DNA from: CADCWF01 sp903864575
GTDB lineage: Bacteria > Chloroflexota > Chloroflexia > Thermomicrobiales > UBA6265
Reading direction: 5' to 3'
NCBI GenBank assembly: GCA_040376155.1
Contig: JBEIRG010000188.1
Coordinates: 1-8,350, forward strand
DNA length: 8,350 nucleotides
Translations under genes and position numbers: made by a program
Notes under the pieces: generated by a model
What the model was told of the DNA's origin: nothing
Seen by the model: only the letters and a program-made list of their open reading frames with translations
The model's database searches: none
Part shown: piece after piece, positions 1 through 6,776 of the stretch
How the letters are laid out: each line of letters opens with the position of its first letter
How positions within the stretch are numbered: position 1 is the first letter of the stretch

Positions 1-19
1 CCATCGAATCGGTGGTTGC

Positions 20-24
20 AGGGA
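20..24 (+). promoter_or_regulatory. Ribosome binding site that sets the glycosyltransferase start
   Basis: AGGGA lies six bases before the ATG at 31. This favours that ATG over the in-frame TTG at 16, which would place the ribosome binding sequence inside the coding region. The assignment rests on spacing alone. Confidence 0.55.
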
Positions 25-30
25 TGGCCC

Positions 31-1308
31 ATGTCACCTAGCCCACGTGCCCTCATCTGCACCTTCGGATCTCCGGGTGACCTCGCCCCGTACCTGTCGA
101 TCGGGCTGGAACTGCGGAACCTCGGCTGGTCAGTGACGATGGGCGTACCGCCGGTCTACCTCGAACGAGTGCGTGCCACGGGGTTGCTCGTCGCGCCGAT
201 CAGGCCCGACAAGGCCATTGGTGAGCCGGATCCCGACCTGTGGGACCGGTTTCGAGCCGGAAACCGCTCGCCGGGCCGACTCTTTGCCGAGATGTTCCTC
301 CCGGGTCTGCGTGAATCCTGGTCGGACACGCTGGCTGCTGCCCGCTCGGCGGACCTGATCGTTTCCCACACGCTGGCATTTGCCGCGCCGATCGCCGCCG
401 AGCATCTTGGGTTGCCGTGGGTCTCGGGTGTGGTCAGCCCGATCGCATACTTCTCCCGCATCGATCCTCCATCTCTTGGACCTGCCTGGGCGGGACCGTT
501 GCTGCGCAGCGCCGGCGGGCTTGGAGCCGGAGCAGCCCGGGCCGGGATGCACGCGCTGCTCAGAACGTGGAGCGGCGAGTGGCGGGAGATTCGCCGGGAA
601 GCCGGTCTGCCGGATCTTGGAGATCCCGTCAGCGCGCAGCACTCGCCGACGCTTGCGCTCGGACTGTTCAGCCCACTGCTCGCAGGACCGCAATCGGACT
701 GGCCTGCCGCCGCAATGACGACCGGGTTTCCATTCATGCGGGACCCGTTCCAGGCATCGCTCGATCCCGCCATTGGCGCCTTCCTCGATGCCGGACCGCC
801 GCCGGTGGTCTTTACGCTTGGCACCACAGCGGTGAACGAAGCGGGCTCGTTTTTCGCGGTCAGCGCTCGTGCGGCAGCGGATTGCGGCGTCCGCGCGGTG
901 CTGCTTACAGGAACGCGGACCGAGAATGTCCCCGAGTCGCTGCCTGATGGGGTGATCGCCGCGCCATATGCGCCGTTCGGACTCCTTTTTCCGCGAGCGG
1001 CGGCAATCGTGCACCAGGGTGGAATCGGCACACTGGCACAGGCGATGCGATCGGGGAAACCATCGCTTGTTATGCCATATGCCCACGATCAGCCGGACAA
1101 CGCGATCCGTGCCGAGCGCCTCGGGGTGGCGCGAGTGATCCCCAGGTCCTGCTATCGAGTGGAGGATGTGACGGCGATGTTGCGCGTCATGCTGACCGAT
1201 GAGGCGCTGCACCGTGATGCGGCGAACGTGGGGCAACTGGTGCGGATGGAGGAGGGTGGACGGGTAGCCGCGTTGGCCATTGCCGGTCTTGCGGGTACGT
1301 CCCGGTAA
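31..1308 (+). CDS. GT-B fold glycosyltransferase of the GSxGD (GT1/GT28, sterol/rhamnosyltransferase-like) type
   Basis: Predicted 425-residue cytosolic or membrane-associated glycosyltransferase that would move a sugar from a nucleotide-sugar donor to a lipid or small-molecule acceptor. Residues 12-20 carry the glycine-rich FGSPGDLAP motif of the GSxGD branch, followed by an amphipathic helix. The C-terminal donor domain starts near FTLGTTA (261-267) and holds the nucleotide-sugar motif HQGGIGT (328-334) and DQPDNA (353-358), both typical of UGT-like enzymes. The length (about 400-430) is normal. There is no signal peptide, and no clear membrane span. ATG 31 is chosen over TTG 16 because AGGGA sits at good distance. 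The gene ends 139 bases before mreD and may belong to an upstream operon outside the window. Donor and acceptor cannot be read from sequence; a lipid, carotenoid or sterol-like acceptor is possible. The family is fairly sure, the substrate unknown. Confidence 0.85.
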   Translation: MSPSPRALICTFGSPGDLAPYLSIGLELRNLGWSVTMGVPPVYLERVRATGLLVAPIRPDKAIGEPDPDLWDRFRAGNRSPGRLFAEMFLPGLRESWSDTLAAARSADLIVSHTLAFAAPIAAEHLGLPWVSGVVSPIAYFSRIDPPSLGPAWAGPLLRSAGGLGAGAARAGMHALLRTWSGEWREIRREAGLPDLGDPVSAQHSPTLALGLFSPLLAGPQSDWPAAAMTTGFPFMRDPFQASLDPAIGAFLDAGPPPVVFTLGTTAVNEAGSFFAVSARAAADCGVRAVLLTGTRTENVPESLPDGVIAAPYAPFGLLFPRAAAIVHQGGIGTLAQAMRSGKPSLVMPYAHDQPDNAIRAERLGVARVIPRSCYRVEDVTAMLRVMLTDEALHRDAANVGQLVRMEEGGRVAALAIAGLAGTSR

Positions 1309-1344
1309 CCGGCGGGTAACGGGTCGCGTGGTATCCTCAAGGTA
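1294..1344 (+). repeat. Cluster of five phased GGTA repeats before mreD
   Basis: GGTA occurs on the + strand at 1294, 1304, 1315, 1330 and 1341, with spacings of 10, 11, 15 and 11 bases. Two copies are identical GGTAAC hexamers (1304 and 1315). The first two copies overlap the end of the glycosyltransferase gene, and the second contains its TAA stop. Spacing near one helical turn suggests a possible array of regulator sites on one DNA face. No known regulator is recognised and chance is not excluded. Confidence 0.4.
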
Positions 1345-1447
1345 CTCGGACGGTTCTCCCGCACCCATGTTTTCACTTTCCGTCCGGGTCGGGAGCATGC
1401 CGGTCGGGACCGCGGGAAACGCGGGCGCGCGGCATCGGCGCGAGGGA
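1309..1447 (+). other. 139-base gap between the glycosyltransferase and mreD
   Basis: This is the only substantial non-coding stretch in the window. It contains most of the GGTA cluster and a possible extended -10 element. It also has short inverted repeats, such as CGGTC-GG-GACCG at 1401-1412, that are too small to be a terminator. There is no U-tract hairpin and no convincing small gene. Reading continues open in the mreD frame back to a TTG at 1280, so ATGs at 1367 or 1397 remain possible earlier starts for mreD. It is the best place for the promoter of the six-gene run downstream. Confidence 0.6.
1329..1337 (+). promoter_or_regulatory. Possible extended -10 promoter element for the mreD operon
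   Basis: TGGTATCCT fits the extended -10 pattern TGn followed by a hexamer matching TATAAT at four of six positions. No -35 hexamer is visible at the usual distance; GGTAAC repeats lie there instead. Transcription would start near 1344, giving a leader of about 100 bases to the ATG at 1448. The match is weak and could be coincidental. Confidence 0.25.
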
Positions 1448-1942
1448 ATGTCGCGAGTCGTCTTCGGCCTTCTGATTGTTGGATTCGCGGTGCTGCAGGC
1501 CACGGTGCTGCCGGATGTCGGCCCGGTGGTCGTCATGCCCAATCTGGTGCTGGTGTTGATTCTGGTGCGCACGGCACAGTCGGGCATCGGCGACGGTCTG
1601 CTCTGGAGCCTGATCGCGGGACTGGTGCTCGATACGCTTGCCCTCGATCCGCTCGGCGCGAATTCGCTCGCCCTGCTCCCGGTCGTGCTCGCAGGAGCAG
1701 CGGGCAGGAAACGATTCTTTCTGAGCGGCGTCCTGTTCCCGATGATGCTCGCGATAGCCGCCACGATCGGGCACGCGGTCGTGCTGAACGCCATCCGCAC
1801 GATCGGCGGTGACGCGCTCGTCCCGTATGACGCCTTGCTGCGCTTCACAATGCTGCAGGGCCTGTTGAACGCCGCACTGGTGCCGTTGTTCTGGCCGCTC
1901 GTCGGATTGCTCGGCAATGGCCGATCCGAAAGGGGTTCCTGA
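1448..1942 (+). CDS. mreD: Rod shape-determining membrane protein MreD
   Basis: Small integral membrane protein of the elongation (rod) complex, in which MreD works with MreC, MreB, PBP2 and RodA to direct lateral-wall peptidoglycan synthesis. The 164-residue product has the normal MreD length and five or six hydrophobic spans (about 3-21, 27-41, 50-66, 72-86, 92-112, 131-156). The family hallmark is clear: PNLVLVLILV at 31-40, then a G-rich span leading to GLVLDTLALDPLG (58-70). ATG 1448 is chosen because it puts MSRVVFGLL directly at the first membrane span, as in other MreD proteins. However, the purine-rich GAGGGA abuts this ATG with almost no spacing, so ATG 1397 or 1367 are alternatives. 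The stop overlaps the mrdA start by one base (TGATG), implying coupled translation. No mreC is found directly upstream in the window, which is unusual. Confidence 0.88.
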   Translation: MSRVVFGLLIVGFAVLQATVLPDVGPVVVMPNLVLVLILVRTAQSGIGDGLLWSLIAGLVLDTLALDPLGANSLALLPVVLAGAAGRKRFFLSGVLFPMMLAIAATIGHAVVLNAIRTIGGDALVPYDALLRFTMLQGLLNAALVPLFWPLVGLLGNGRSERGS

Positions 1943-4779
1943 TGCCGATACGTCGCCGAAAGCGGATGGCGTACGACCCGCCGCACCAGCGAACGGGCAA
2001 GAAGGCGAAGAAGGGCGGGGCGCCGATGCGCTCCGACCAGATCTTCATGACCCGCAGGATGCTCTTCGCCAAAGGGGCGGTGGTCGCGGCGTTCGTGACC
2101 CTGGCGACCCGGCTGGGCGTCATGCAGCTCGTCGAGGGCGCGAAATGGCAACGGGCCGCGGCGAACAACATTCGCCGGGGCGAGTCGATCGACGCCACCC
2201 GAGGATTGGTCTTCGATGCCCGCGGACGTGAACTCGCCGTCAACCGTCAGACGTGGGAAGTTCGCGTTTATCCGCAGGACCTGCCAGACGCCGATGAGGA
2301 ACCGGAAGAGCGAGTGCGGGTAATCGACCACCTTGTAAACGCGCTGAACCTGCCCGAAGCGCTGATTCTCGACCCCAAGGATGTGCCGCTCGGAGCGGAG
2401 GAAACGGTCTACGCGCGGACCGCCCAGCTGCTTGGCAAGGTGCTCACCGTCGAGCCGACCGAGCAGACGGTCCAGTATCCGTTCTTCCGGACTCCCGGTC
2501 AGATCGTCCGGGTCAATGGGAGGGACCTGCTCGTCTTTGTCTACCCGGACGTATCGCGGCGGAAGTCGGACTCCGCCCGCATCTCCACCGATGGCCGGCT
2601 CGTCGCGGGTCAGGAGGTGGCATGGCCGGCTGACCCATCGTTCGCGACGGGTGGGAATGTCCTTACCGTGCTGCTCGGCGGCGATCAGCGGCTGGCAGGG
2701 CGGGTGCAGCGGGCAGTCGAAGGGATGGGCGCCTCCGCGACCTTCGAGGATGTCATCGGCGCCTTGCGAGGTGATGCGCTCAAGGCGTGGACCGAGTACA
2801 TCGAAACGGAGAAGGCGATCAACTATCTCGTCCGGCTCGAGGATGAACTGAGCACGGATCAGGCGGCGCTATGCCGGGCGCACCTGAACGAGTTGCCGGG
2901 CGTGAAAGTGATGAACCGGCTGGAGTATCTGATCTCGAATGGCCGCACGATGGACCGAATTACGGTCAAGACGGGCGTCCCGCGAGACGTTGCGCTGAAA
3001 CTCGAGGCGAACAAGTCGCTTCTGCCGGGGGTTGAGCTCGATGGTGGCGTGCTGATCCGACGGTATCCGGGCGGTGAAGCGATGTCGCACATCCTCGGGT
3101 ACGTGGGCAAGATCAGCCAGCGCGAACTGGCTGCCCCGACCGCCATCGATGAAGACGGATTTTCCGGGTATGAACCGGATGATTTCATTGGCAAGGACGG
3201 TTTGGAACTGACCCTCGAGCGCATCCTGCGCGGACGGCGCGGCAAGCAGATCGTAGAGATGGATCAAAGCGGCGCGGCGTGGAACGTGGTGCCTGGATCG
3301 GTGATCGAACCGGTGCCGGGTCGCAACGTGCAGCTGTCGATCGACCTCGAGTTCCAGCGTGCGGTGGCCGAAATTCTCCGGAACGGCATCGCGTATTCCA
3401 ACGCCGACCGGCAGGCTATCCAGGCCGTGGATTCCAACCGTTCGGTCAAGAAGTACTCCGGAGCAGGCGCGGTGGTCGCCATTTCGCCCCAGACCGGCGA
3501 TGTGCTGTCGATGGTGAGCTTCCCGCTCTACGACAACCAGTTGTTCGTCGATGGCATCTCACAGCGAAAGTACGAGGAGTACGTTTCCGACGATGCCAAC
3601 AAGCCGTTGATCGACCGGGCGCTCCGGGGCGAGTATCCGCCGGGCTCCACGCTGAAGCCGTTCATCGCGGCGGCCGGGCTCGAGGAAAAGAAACTCTCCG
3701 TCGGGAAAACCTACAACTGCGAGGGCGCGATCCGTGTCCCGTTCGCCTGGAACCTTGCAGACGGCAACAACCACCCCTGCTGGATCTGGCGAGCCGGCGG
3801 CCACGATGCGGTCGACATCTACCGTGCAATCGAAGTTTCCTGCGACGTGTACTTCTACAACGCCGGCGCTCCGCGACAGCCGATGGATGACGGTCGCACC
3901 GACTACCTGCACTATCGCGATCTCGACATGCGGACCATGCAACTGGGAGAAAAGCACTATTTCGAGGGCCTCGGCATCCAGTTGATGAAGAAGCACCTGG
4001 CTGATAACTTCTGCTTCGGGTCACCGACCGGGATCGACCTGCCGTCCGAGGCGGCGGGCGTGGTGCCGGATCCCGAGTGGCTGGCCCGAACGTACCCGGG
4101 AGATGGCTGGTCCGTCGGCGCGACCATCAACGCCTCGATCGGGCAGGGCTACTTTCTCTCCACTCCGCTCCAGCTCGCGTTGAACACTGCAGCCATCGCC
4201 AATCAGGGCAAGGTGATGCGGCCCAAGCTTGTTCGCGAAGTCTTCGACGACGACCGGTCGCTGGTCGATACGCACAAGCCGGAGGTGCGGCGCGATCTCG
4301 ACCTCGACCCGAAGTGGATGGAGGTCGTTCGCGAAGGGATGCGGCGCGTAGTCCACGGCGAGAACGGCACCGCCCGCAAGAATCTCGATGGCTCCTCCAA
4401 GTGGGCGATGACCAACCCGGAGGGCGAGAAGGAGATCCTGGTCGCGGGCAAGACCGGCACGGCGGAAATTGGCGTGCCCGATGAAAATGGTGTTTACGAA
4501 CGGCAGCATGCATGGTTTACCTGTTTCGCGCCGTTCGATAAACCGGAGATCGCGGTGGCGGTCCTGGTCGAGGACGCGGGCGAAGGCTCAGCGTACGCGG
4601 TACCGGTTGCGGACCGCGTTGTGCGAGCCTATTTCGAGTTGACCGGAAAACGACCGCGCGGACTGGTGCTCCAGGAGGATGTGGATGTGATGGATCCCGA
4701 GGCATCGATGCTGGCGCCGACGGCTGCGTTCCCCGCTCCCGGCCAGTTCGCCGTTCCGGGCGTGCAGGGGCTCGACTGA
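1942..4779 (+). CDS. mrdA: Penicillin-binding protein 2 (class B transpeptidase), unusually long with inserted domains
   Basis: Membrane-anchored DD-transpeptidase that cross-links peptidoglycan during cell elongation. A basic cytoplasmic tail (1-40) precedes one membrane anchor (about 41-62), then the family motif RGLVFDARGRELAVN (87-101). The transpeptidase domain has the nucleophile motif STLK (569-572), SCD (633-635) and KTGT (837-840). C593, C613-W614, H621 and C634 match residues common in PBP2 proteins outside the E. coli type. The protein is 945 residues against about 600-650 normally. The serine lies about 510 residues after the anchor instead of about 290. The extra length is an inserted module (about 155-262), a possible repeat of the head segment (two LPGV units, 294-378) and extra residues at about 643-676. 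AAGGGG at 1930-1935 lies six bases before the ATG, which overlaps the mreD stop. The stop overlaps the next start by one base. Identity is secure; the function of the insertions is unknown. Confidence 0.95.
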   Translation: MPIRRRKRMAYDPPHQRTGKKAKKGGAPMRSDQIFMTRRMLFAKGAVVAAFVTLATRLGVMQLVEGAKWQRAAANNIRRGESIDATRGLVFDARGRELAVNRQTWEVRVYPQDLPDADEEPEERVRVIDHLVNALNLPEALILDPKDVPLGAEETVYARTAQLLGKVLTVEPTEQTVQYPFFRTPGQIVRVNGRDLLVFVYPDVSRRKSDSARISTDGRLVAGQEVAWPADPSFATGGNVLTVLLGGDQRLAGRVQRAVEGMGASATFEDVIGALRGDALKAWTEYIETEKAINYLVRLEDELSTDQAALCRAHLNELPGVKVMNRLEYLISNGRTMDRITVKTGVPRDVALKLEANKSLLPGVELDGGVLIRRYPGGEAMSHILGYVGKISQRELAAPTAIDEDGFSGYEPDDFIGKDGLELTLERILRGRRGKQIVEMDQSGAAWNVVPGSVIEPVPGRNVQLSIDLEFQRAVAEILRNGIAYSNADRQAIQAVDSNRSVKKYSGAGAVVAISPQTGDVLSMVSFPLYDNQLFVDGISQRKYEEYVSDDANKPLIDRALRGEYPPGSTLKPFIAAAGLEEKKLSVGKTYNCEGAIRVPFAWNLADGNNHPCWIWRAGGHDAVDIYRAIEVSCDVYFYNAGAPRQPMDDGRTDYLHYRDLDMRTMQLGEKHYFEGLGIQLMKKHLADNFCFGSPTGIDLPSEAAGVVPDPEWLARTYPGDGWSVGATINASIGQGYFLSTPLQLALNTAAIANQGKVMRPKLVREVFDDDRSLVDTHKPEVRRDLDLDPKWMEVVREGMRRVVHGENGTARKNLDGSSKWAMTNPEGEKEILVAGKTGTAEIGVPDENGVYERQHAWFTCFAPFDKPEIAVAVLVEDAGEGSAYAVPVADRVVRAYFELTGKRPRGLVLQEDVDVMDPEASMLAPTAAFPAPGQFAVPGVQGLD

Positions 4780-5201
4780 TGGCGCCATTCGATTCTTCCG
4801 GGCTGGCGCTTCATCACGTCGCCGTGGTTGTCGCCGATCTGGACGCCGCGGCCGAGCGCCACGCTCTGCTCGGATTCGCCGGTGAGGAGCGGAGGCTTGT
4901 CCCGTCACAAGGTGTTCAGGTGATCACGTACCCCGCTGGAGCGGGGTGGCTGGAGTTGATCAGTCCGACCGACCATGATGGCGCCATCGCGCGCTACATG
5001 GCCAGGCGCGGAGAGGGATTGCACCATGTCGCATATCGGGTGGCCGATCTCCGGGCGGCGCTGGCGAAGCTTGAAAAAGCGGGCGTCAGGCTGATCGACC
5101 GGGAGCCTCGCGAGGGGGTTCACGGCTGGAAGGTCGCGTTCATCCACCCCGAGGCGTGCAATGGGGTGCTGACCGAACTCGTTCAGGACGATGCGACATG
5201 A
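4779..5201 (+). CDS. mce: Methylmalonyl-CoA epimerase (VOC superfamily)
   Basis: Cytosolic metal-dependent enzyme that interconverts (S)- and (R)-methylmalonyl-CoA, supplying the isomer used by the mutase encoded next. The 140 residues hold two glyoxalase/VOC βαβββ modules. The likely metal ligands, by alignment from memory to the Propionibacterium enzyme, are H13 (HHVAV), E59 (WLELISP), H83 (GLHHVAY) and E133 (VLTEL). Other epimerase-typical blocks are QGVQVI (44-49) and the FIHPEACNGVLTEL stretch (121-134). Length is normal. The ATG overlaps the mrdA stop by one base, with CAGGGG eight bases upstream (4765-4770), and the 3' end overlaps the mutase start by four bases. The neighbouring mutase makes this assignment much stronger than VOC similarity alone would. 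A perfect 8-base inverted repeat lies inside the gene at 4930-4947. Confidence 0.93.
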   Translation: MAPFDSSGLALHHVAVVVADLDAAAERHALLGFAGEERRLVPSQGVQVITYPAGAGWLELISPTDHDGAIARYMARRGEGLHHVAYRVADLRAALAKLEKAGVRLIDREPREGVHGWKVAFIHPEACNGVLTELVQDDAT

Positions 5202-6769
5202 GCGGCGAACGGGAGATTGGGACCGACTCCGGTATATCCATCGAGCCGGTGTATCGCTCGCCCGAAGGATTCGCTGGTGAGCCGGACCCGGGGGTCTTTC
5301 CCTACACGCGGGGCATCTATCCAACGATGTACCGCGGCCGACGCTGGACGATGCGGCAGTACGCCGGTTTTTCCTCCGCCGAGGAATCGAATCGTCGGTA
5401 CCGAACACTTCTGGAGCGCGGAACCACCGGGTTGAGCGTTGCCTTCGATCTGCCGACCCAGTTGGGGTTGGATTCCGACGACGAGCGCGCTTTCGGAGAG
5501 GTTGGACGGGTCGGCGTGCCGGTCTGCACGCTGGATGACATGCGAAGGTTGTTCGACGGGATCGACCAGTCCGCAGTCACCACCTCCATGACGATCAACG
5601 CTCCCGCGGCCATCCTGCTGCTGATGTACGCGGTGGTGGCCGAAGAGCGGGGTGGCGTCATTGCGAAACTCGGCGGCACGATCCAGAACGACATTCTCAA
5701 GGAGTATGCGGCGCGGGGGACCTACATCTTTCCGCCACGCCCCTCGATGCGTCTTGTGACCGACACCTTTGCGTGGTGCGCCGCCGAAATGCCCGCCTGG
5801 AACACGATCTCCGTCTCCGGGTACCACATCCGGGAGGCCGGAGCATCCGCCGCGCAGGAGGTGGCATTCACGCTGGCGAACGGGCTTGCCTACCTCGATG
5901 CGGCGGTCACCGCGGGACTCGACATCGATGAAGTAGCGCCGCGGATGAGCTTCTTTTTTGCGGCCCACTCGAATCTGTTCGAGGAGATCGCCAAGTTCCG
6001 CGCAGCCCGCCGACTGTGGGCGACGCTCGTCCGGGAGCGGTACCGGCCCAGGGATCCCCGGTCCGAGATGGTCCGTTTTCATACGCAGACGGGTGGGGTG
6101 ACCCTCACCGCGCAGCAACCGCTTAACAACGTCGTGCGAGTGGCCTACCAGGCGCTCGCCGCCGTGCTCGGAGGCACCCAGAGCCTGCACACGAACGGGT
6201 ATGACGAAGCACTCGCCTTGCCGACGGAGCAGGCGGCAACACTGGCACTCCGGACCCAGCAGATCCTGTCCGACGAGACGGGAGTCGCCGACACCGCCGA
6301 CCCACTGGCTGGCTCTTGGTTCGTCGAGCGCCTGACCGATGAGGTTGAGGCCAGGGCCCGCGAGTGGTTGGCTCGGGTCGAGGAGCGGGGGGGCGCGGTC
6401 GCGGCAATCGAACAGGGGTTCGTCCAGAACGCGATCGCGGACAACGCCTACTCGCGGGAGTTGGCCCGCGAGCGCGGCGAGGATGTGGTGGTCGGCGTCA
6501 ACCTATATCAGGACGACTCGCAGGCGAATATTCCGCTCCAACAGATTGACGCCGACGCGACGGACCGGCAAATTGCGCGGACACGTGACTGGAAGGCCGC
6601 CCAGGATGTCGCCCGCGTTGAGCAGAGCCTTGCGGTCGTGCGGGGCGTCGCCGTGGGCGATGGCAACCTGCTGCCGGTGATGCGGGGCGCCCTCCAGTCC
6701 GGGGCAACACTCGGGCAGATCTGCGACGTGCTTCGCGGCGAGTTCGGCATCCAGCGCGGCACGATGTAG
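5198..6769 (+). CDS. mcmA: Methylmalonyl-CoA mutase, catalytic (substrate-binding) subunit without B12 domain
   Basis: Catalytic TIM-barrel subunit of the adenosylcobalamin-dependent mutase that rearranges (R)-methylmalonyl-CoA to succinyl-CoA. The 523 residues include the N-terminal YTRGIYPTMYRGRRWTMRQY segment (36-55), SVAFDLPTQLG (80-90), GTIQNDILKEY (160-170) and SVSGYH (205-210). Numbered against the Propionibacterium enzyme from memory, Y55 matches Y89, Q163 matches Q197, R173 matches R207 and H210 matches H244. Tyrosine and arginine at the first and third positions mark methylmalonyl-CoA mutase; isobutyryl-CoA mutases have Phe and Gln there. The protein ends after the linker (GDGNLLPVMR, 487-496) without the roughly 130-residue cobalamin-binding domain, so it must pair with a separate small subunit not present in the window. 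ATG 5198 overlaps the epimerase stop (ATGA), with AGGA nine bases upstream; the longer TTG-type start at 5156 lies inside the epimerase gene and is unlikely. A run of seven G (6387-6393) lies within the gene. Confidence 0.94.
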   Translation: MSGEREIGTDSGISIEPVYRSPEGFAGEPDPGVFPYTRGIYPTMYRGRRWTMRQYAGFSSAEESNRRYRTLLERGTTGLSVAFDLPTQLGLDSDDERAFGEVGRVGVPVCTLDDMRRLFDGIDQSAVTTSMTINAPAAILLLMYAVVAEERGGVIAKLGGTIQNDILKEYAARGTYIFPPRPSMRLVTDTFAWCAAEMPAWNTISVSGYHIREAGASAAQEVAFTLANGLAYLDAAVTAGLDIDEVAPRMSFFFAAHSNLFEEIAKFRAARRLWATLVRERYRPRDPRSEMVRFHTQTGGVTLTAQQPLNNVVRVAYQALAAVLGGTQSLHTNGYDEALALPTEQAATLALRTQQILSDETGVADTADPLAGSWFVERLTDEVEARAREWLARVEERGGAVAAIEQGFVQNAIADNAYSRELARERGEDVVVGVNLYQDDSQANIPLQQIDADATDRQIARTRDWKAAQDVARVEQSLAVVRGVAVGDGNLLPVMRGALQSGATLGQICDVLRGEFGIQRGTM

Positions 6770-6776
6770 CTGGACC

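Noticed and set aside
1302..1312. CCGGTAACCGG inverted repeat at the glycosyltransferase stop, considered as a terminator.
   Set aside because: The stem is only five pairs around one base and has no following T-run.
1280..1447. Extension of mreD upstream to the TTG at 1280.
   Set aside because: It would overlap the glycosyltransferase gene by 29 bases, has no ribosome binding site, and adds residues unlike any MreD N-terminus.
130..2331. A 733-codon open frame on the - strand across the glycosyltransferase, mreD and the start of mrdA.
   Set aside because: It is antisense to three recognisable genes. The translation is rich in Arg, Pro, Ser and His with no domain pattern, as expected of shadow frames in GC-rich DNA.
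3721..3846. Cys/His residues (C593, H611, C613, H621) in PBP2 as a novel metal site.
   Set aside because: C..G, CW, GH and SCD are, from memory, common in many PBP2 proteins, so they are family-typical rather than new; a metal site remains possible but not special to this protein.
5156..5197. Longer mutase start at 5156.
   Set aside because: It lies inside the epimerase gene and has no ribosome site, while ATG 5198 has AGGA nine bases upstream and an ATGA overlap.
5371..5386. TTCCTC-CGCC-GAGGAA stem-loop in the mutase gene.
   Set aside because: A 6-base stem within coding sequence and without a U-tract on either strand; not a terminator and likely chance.
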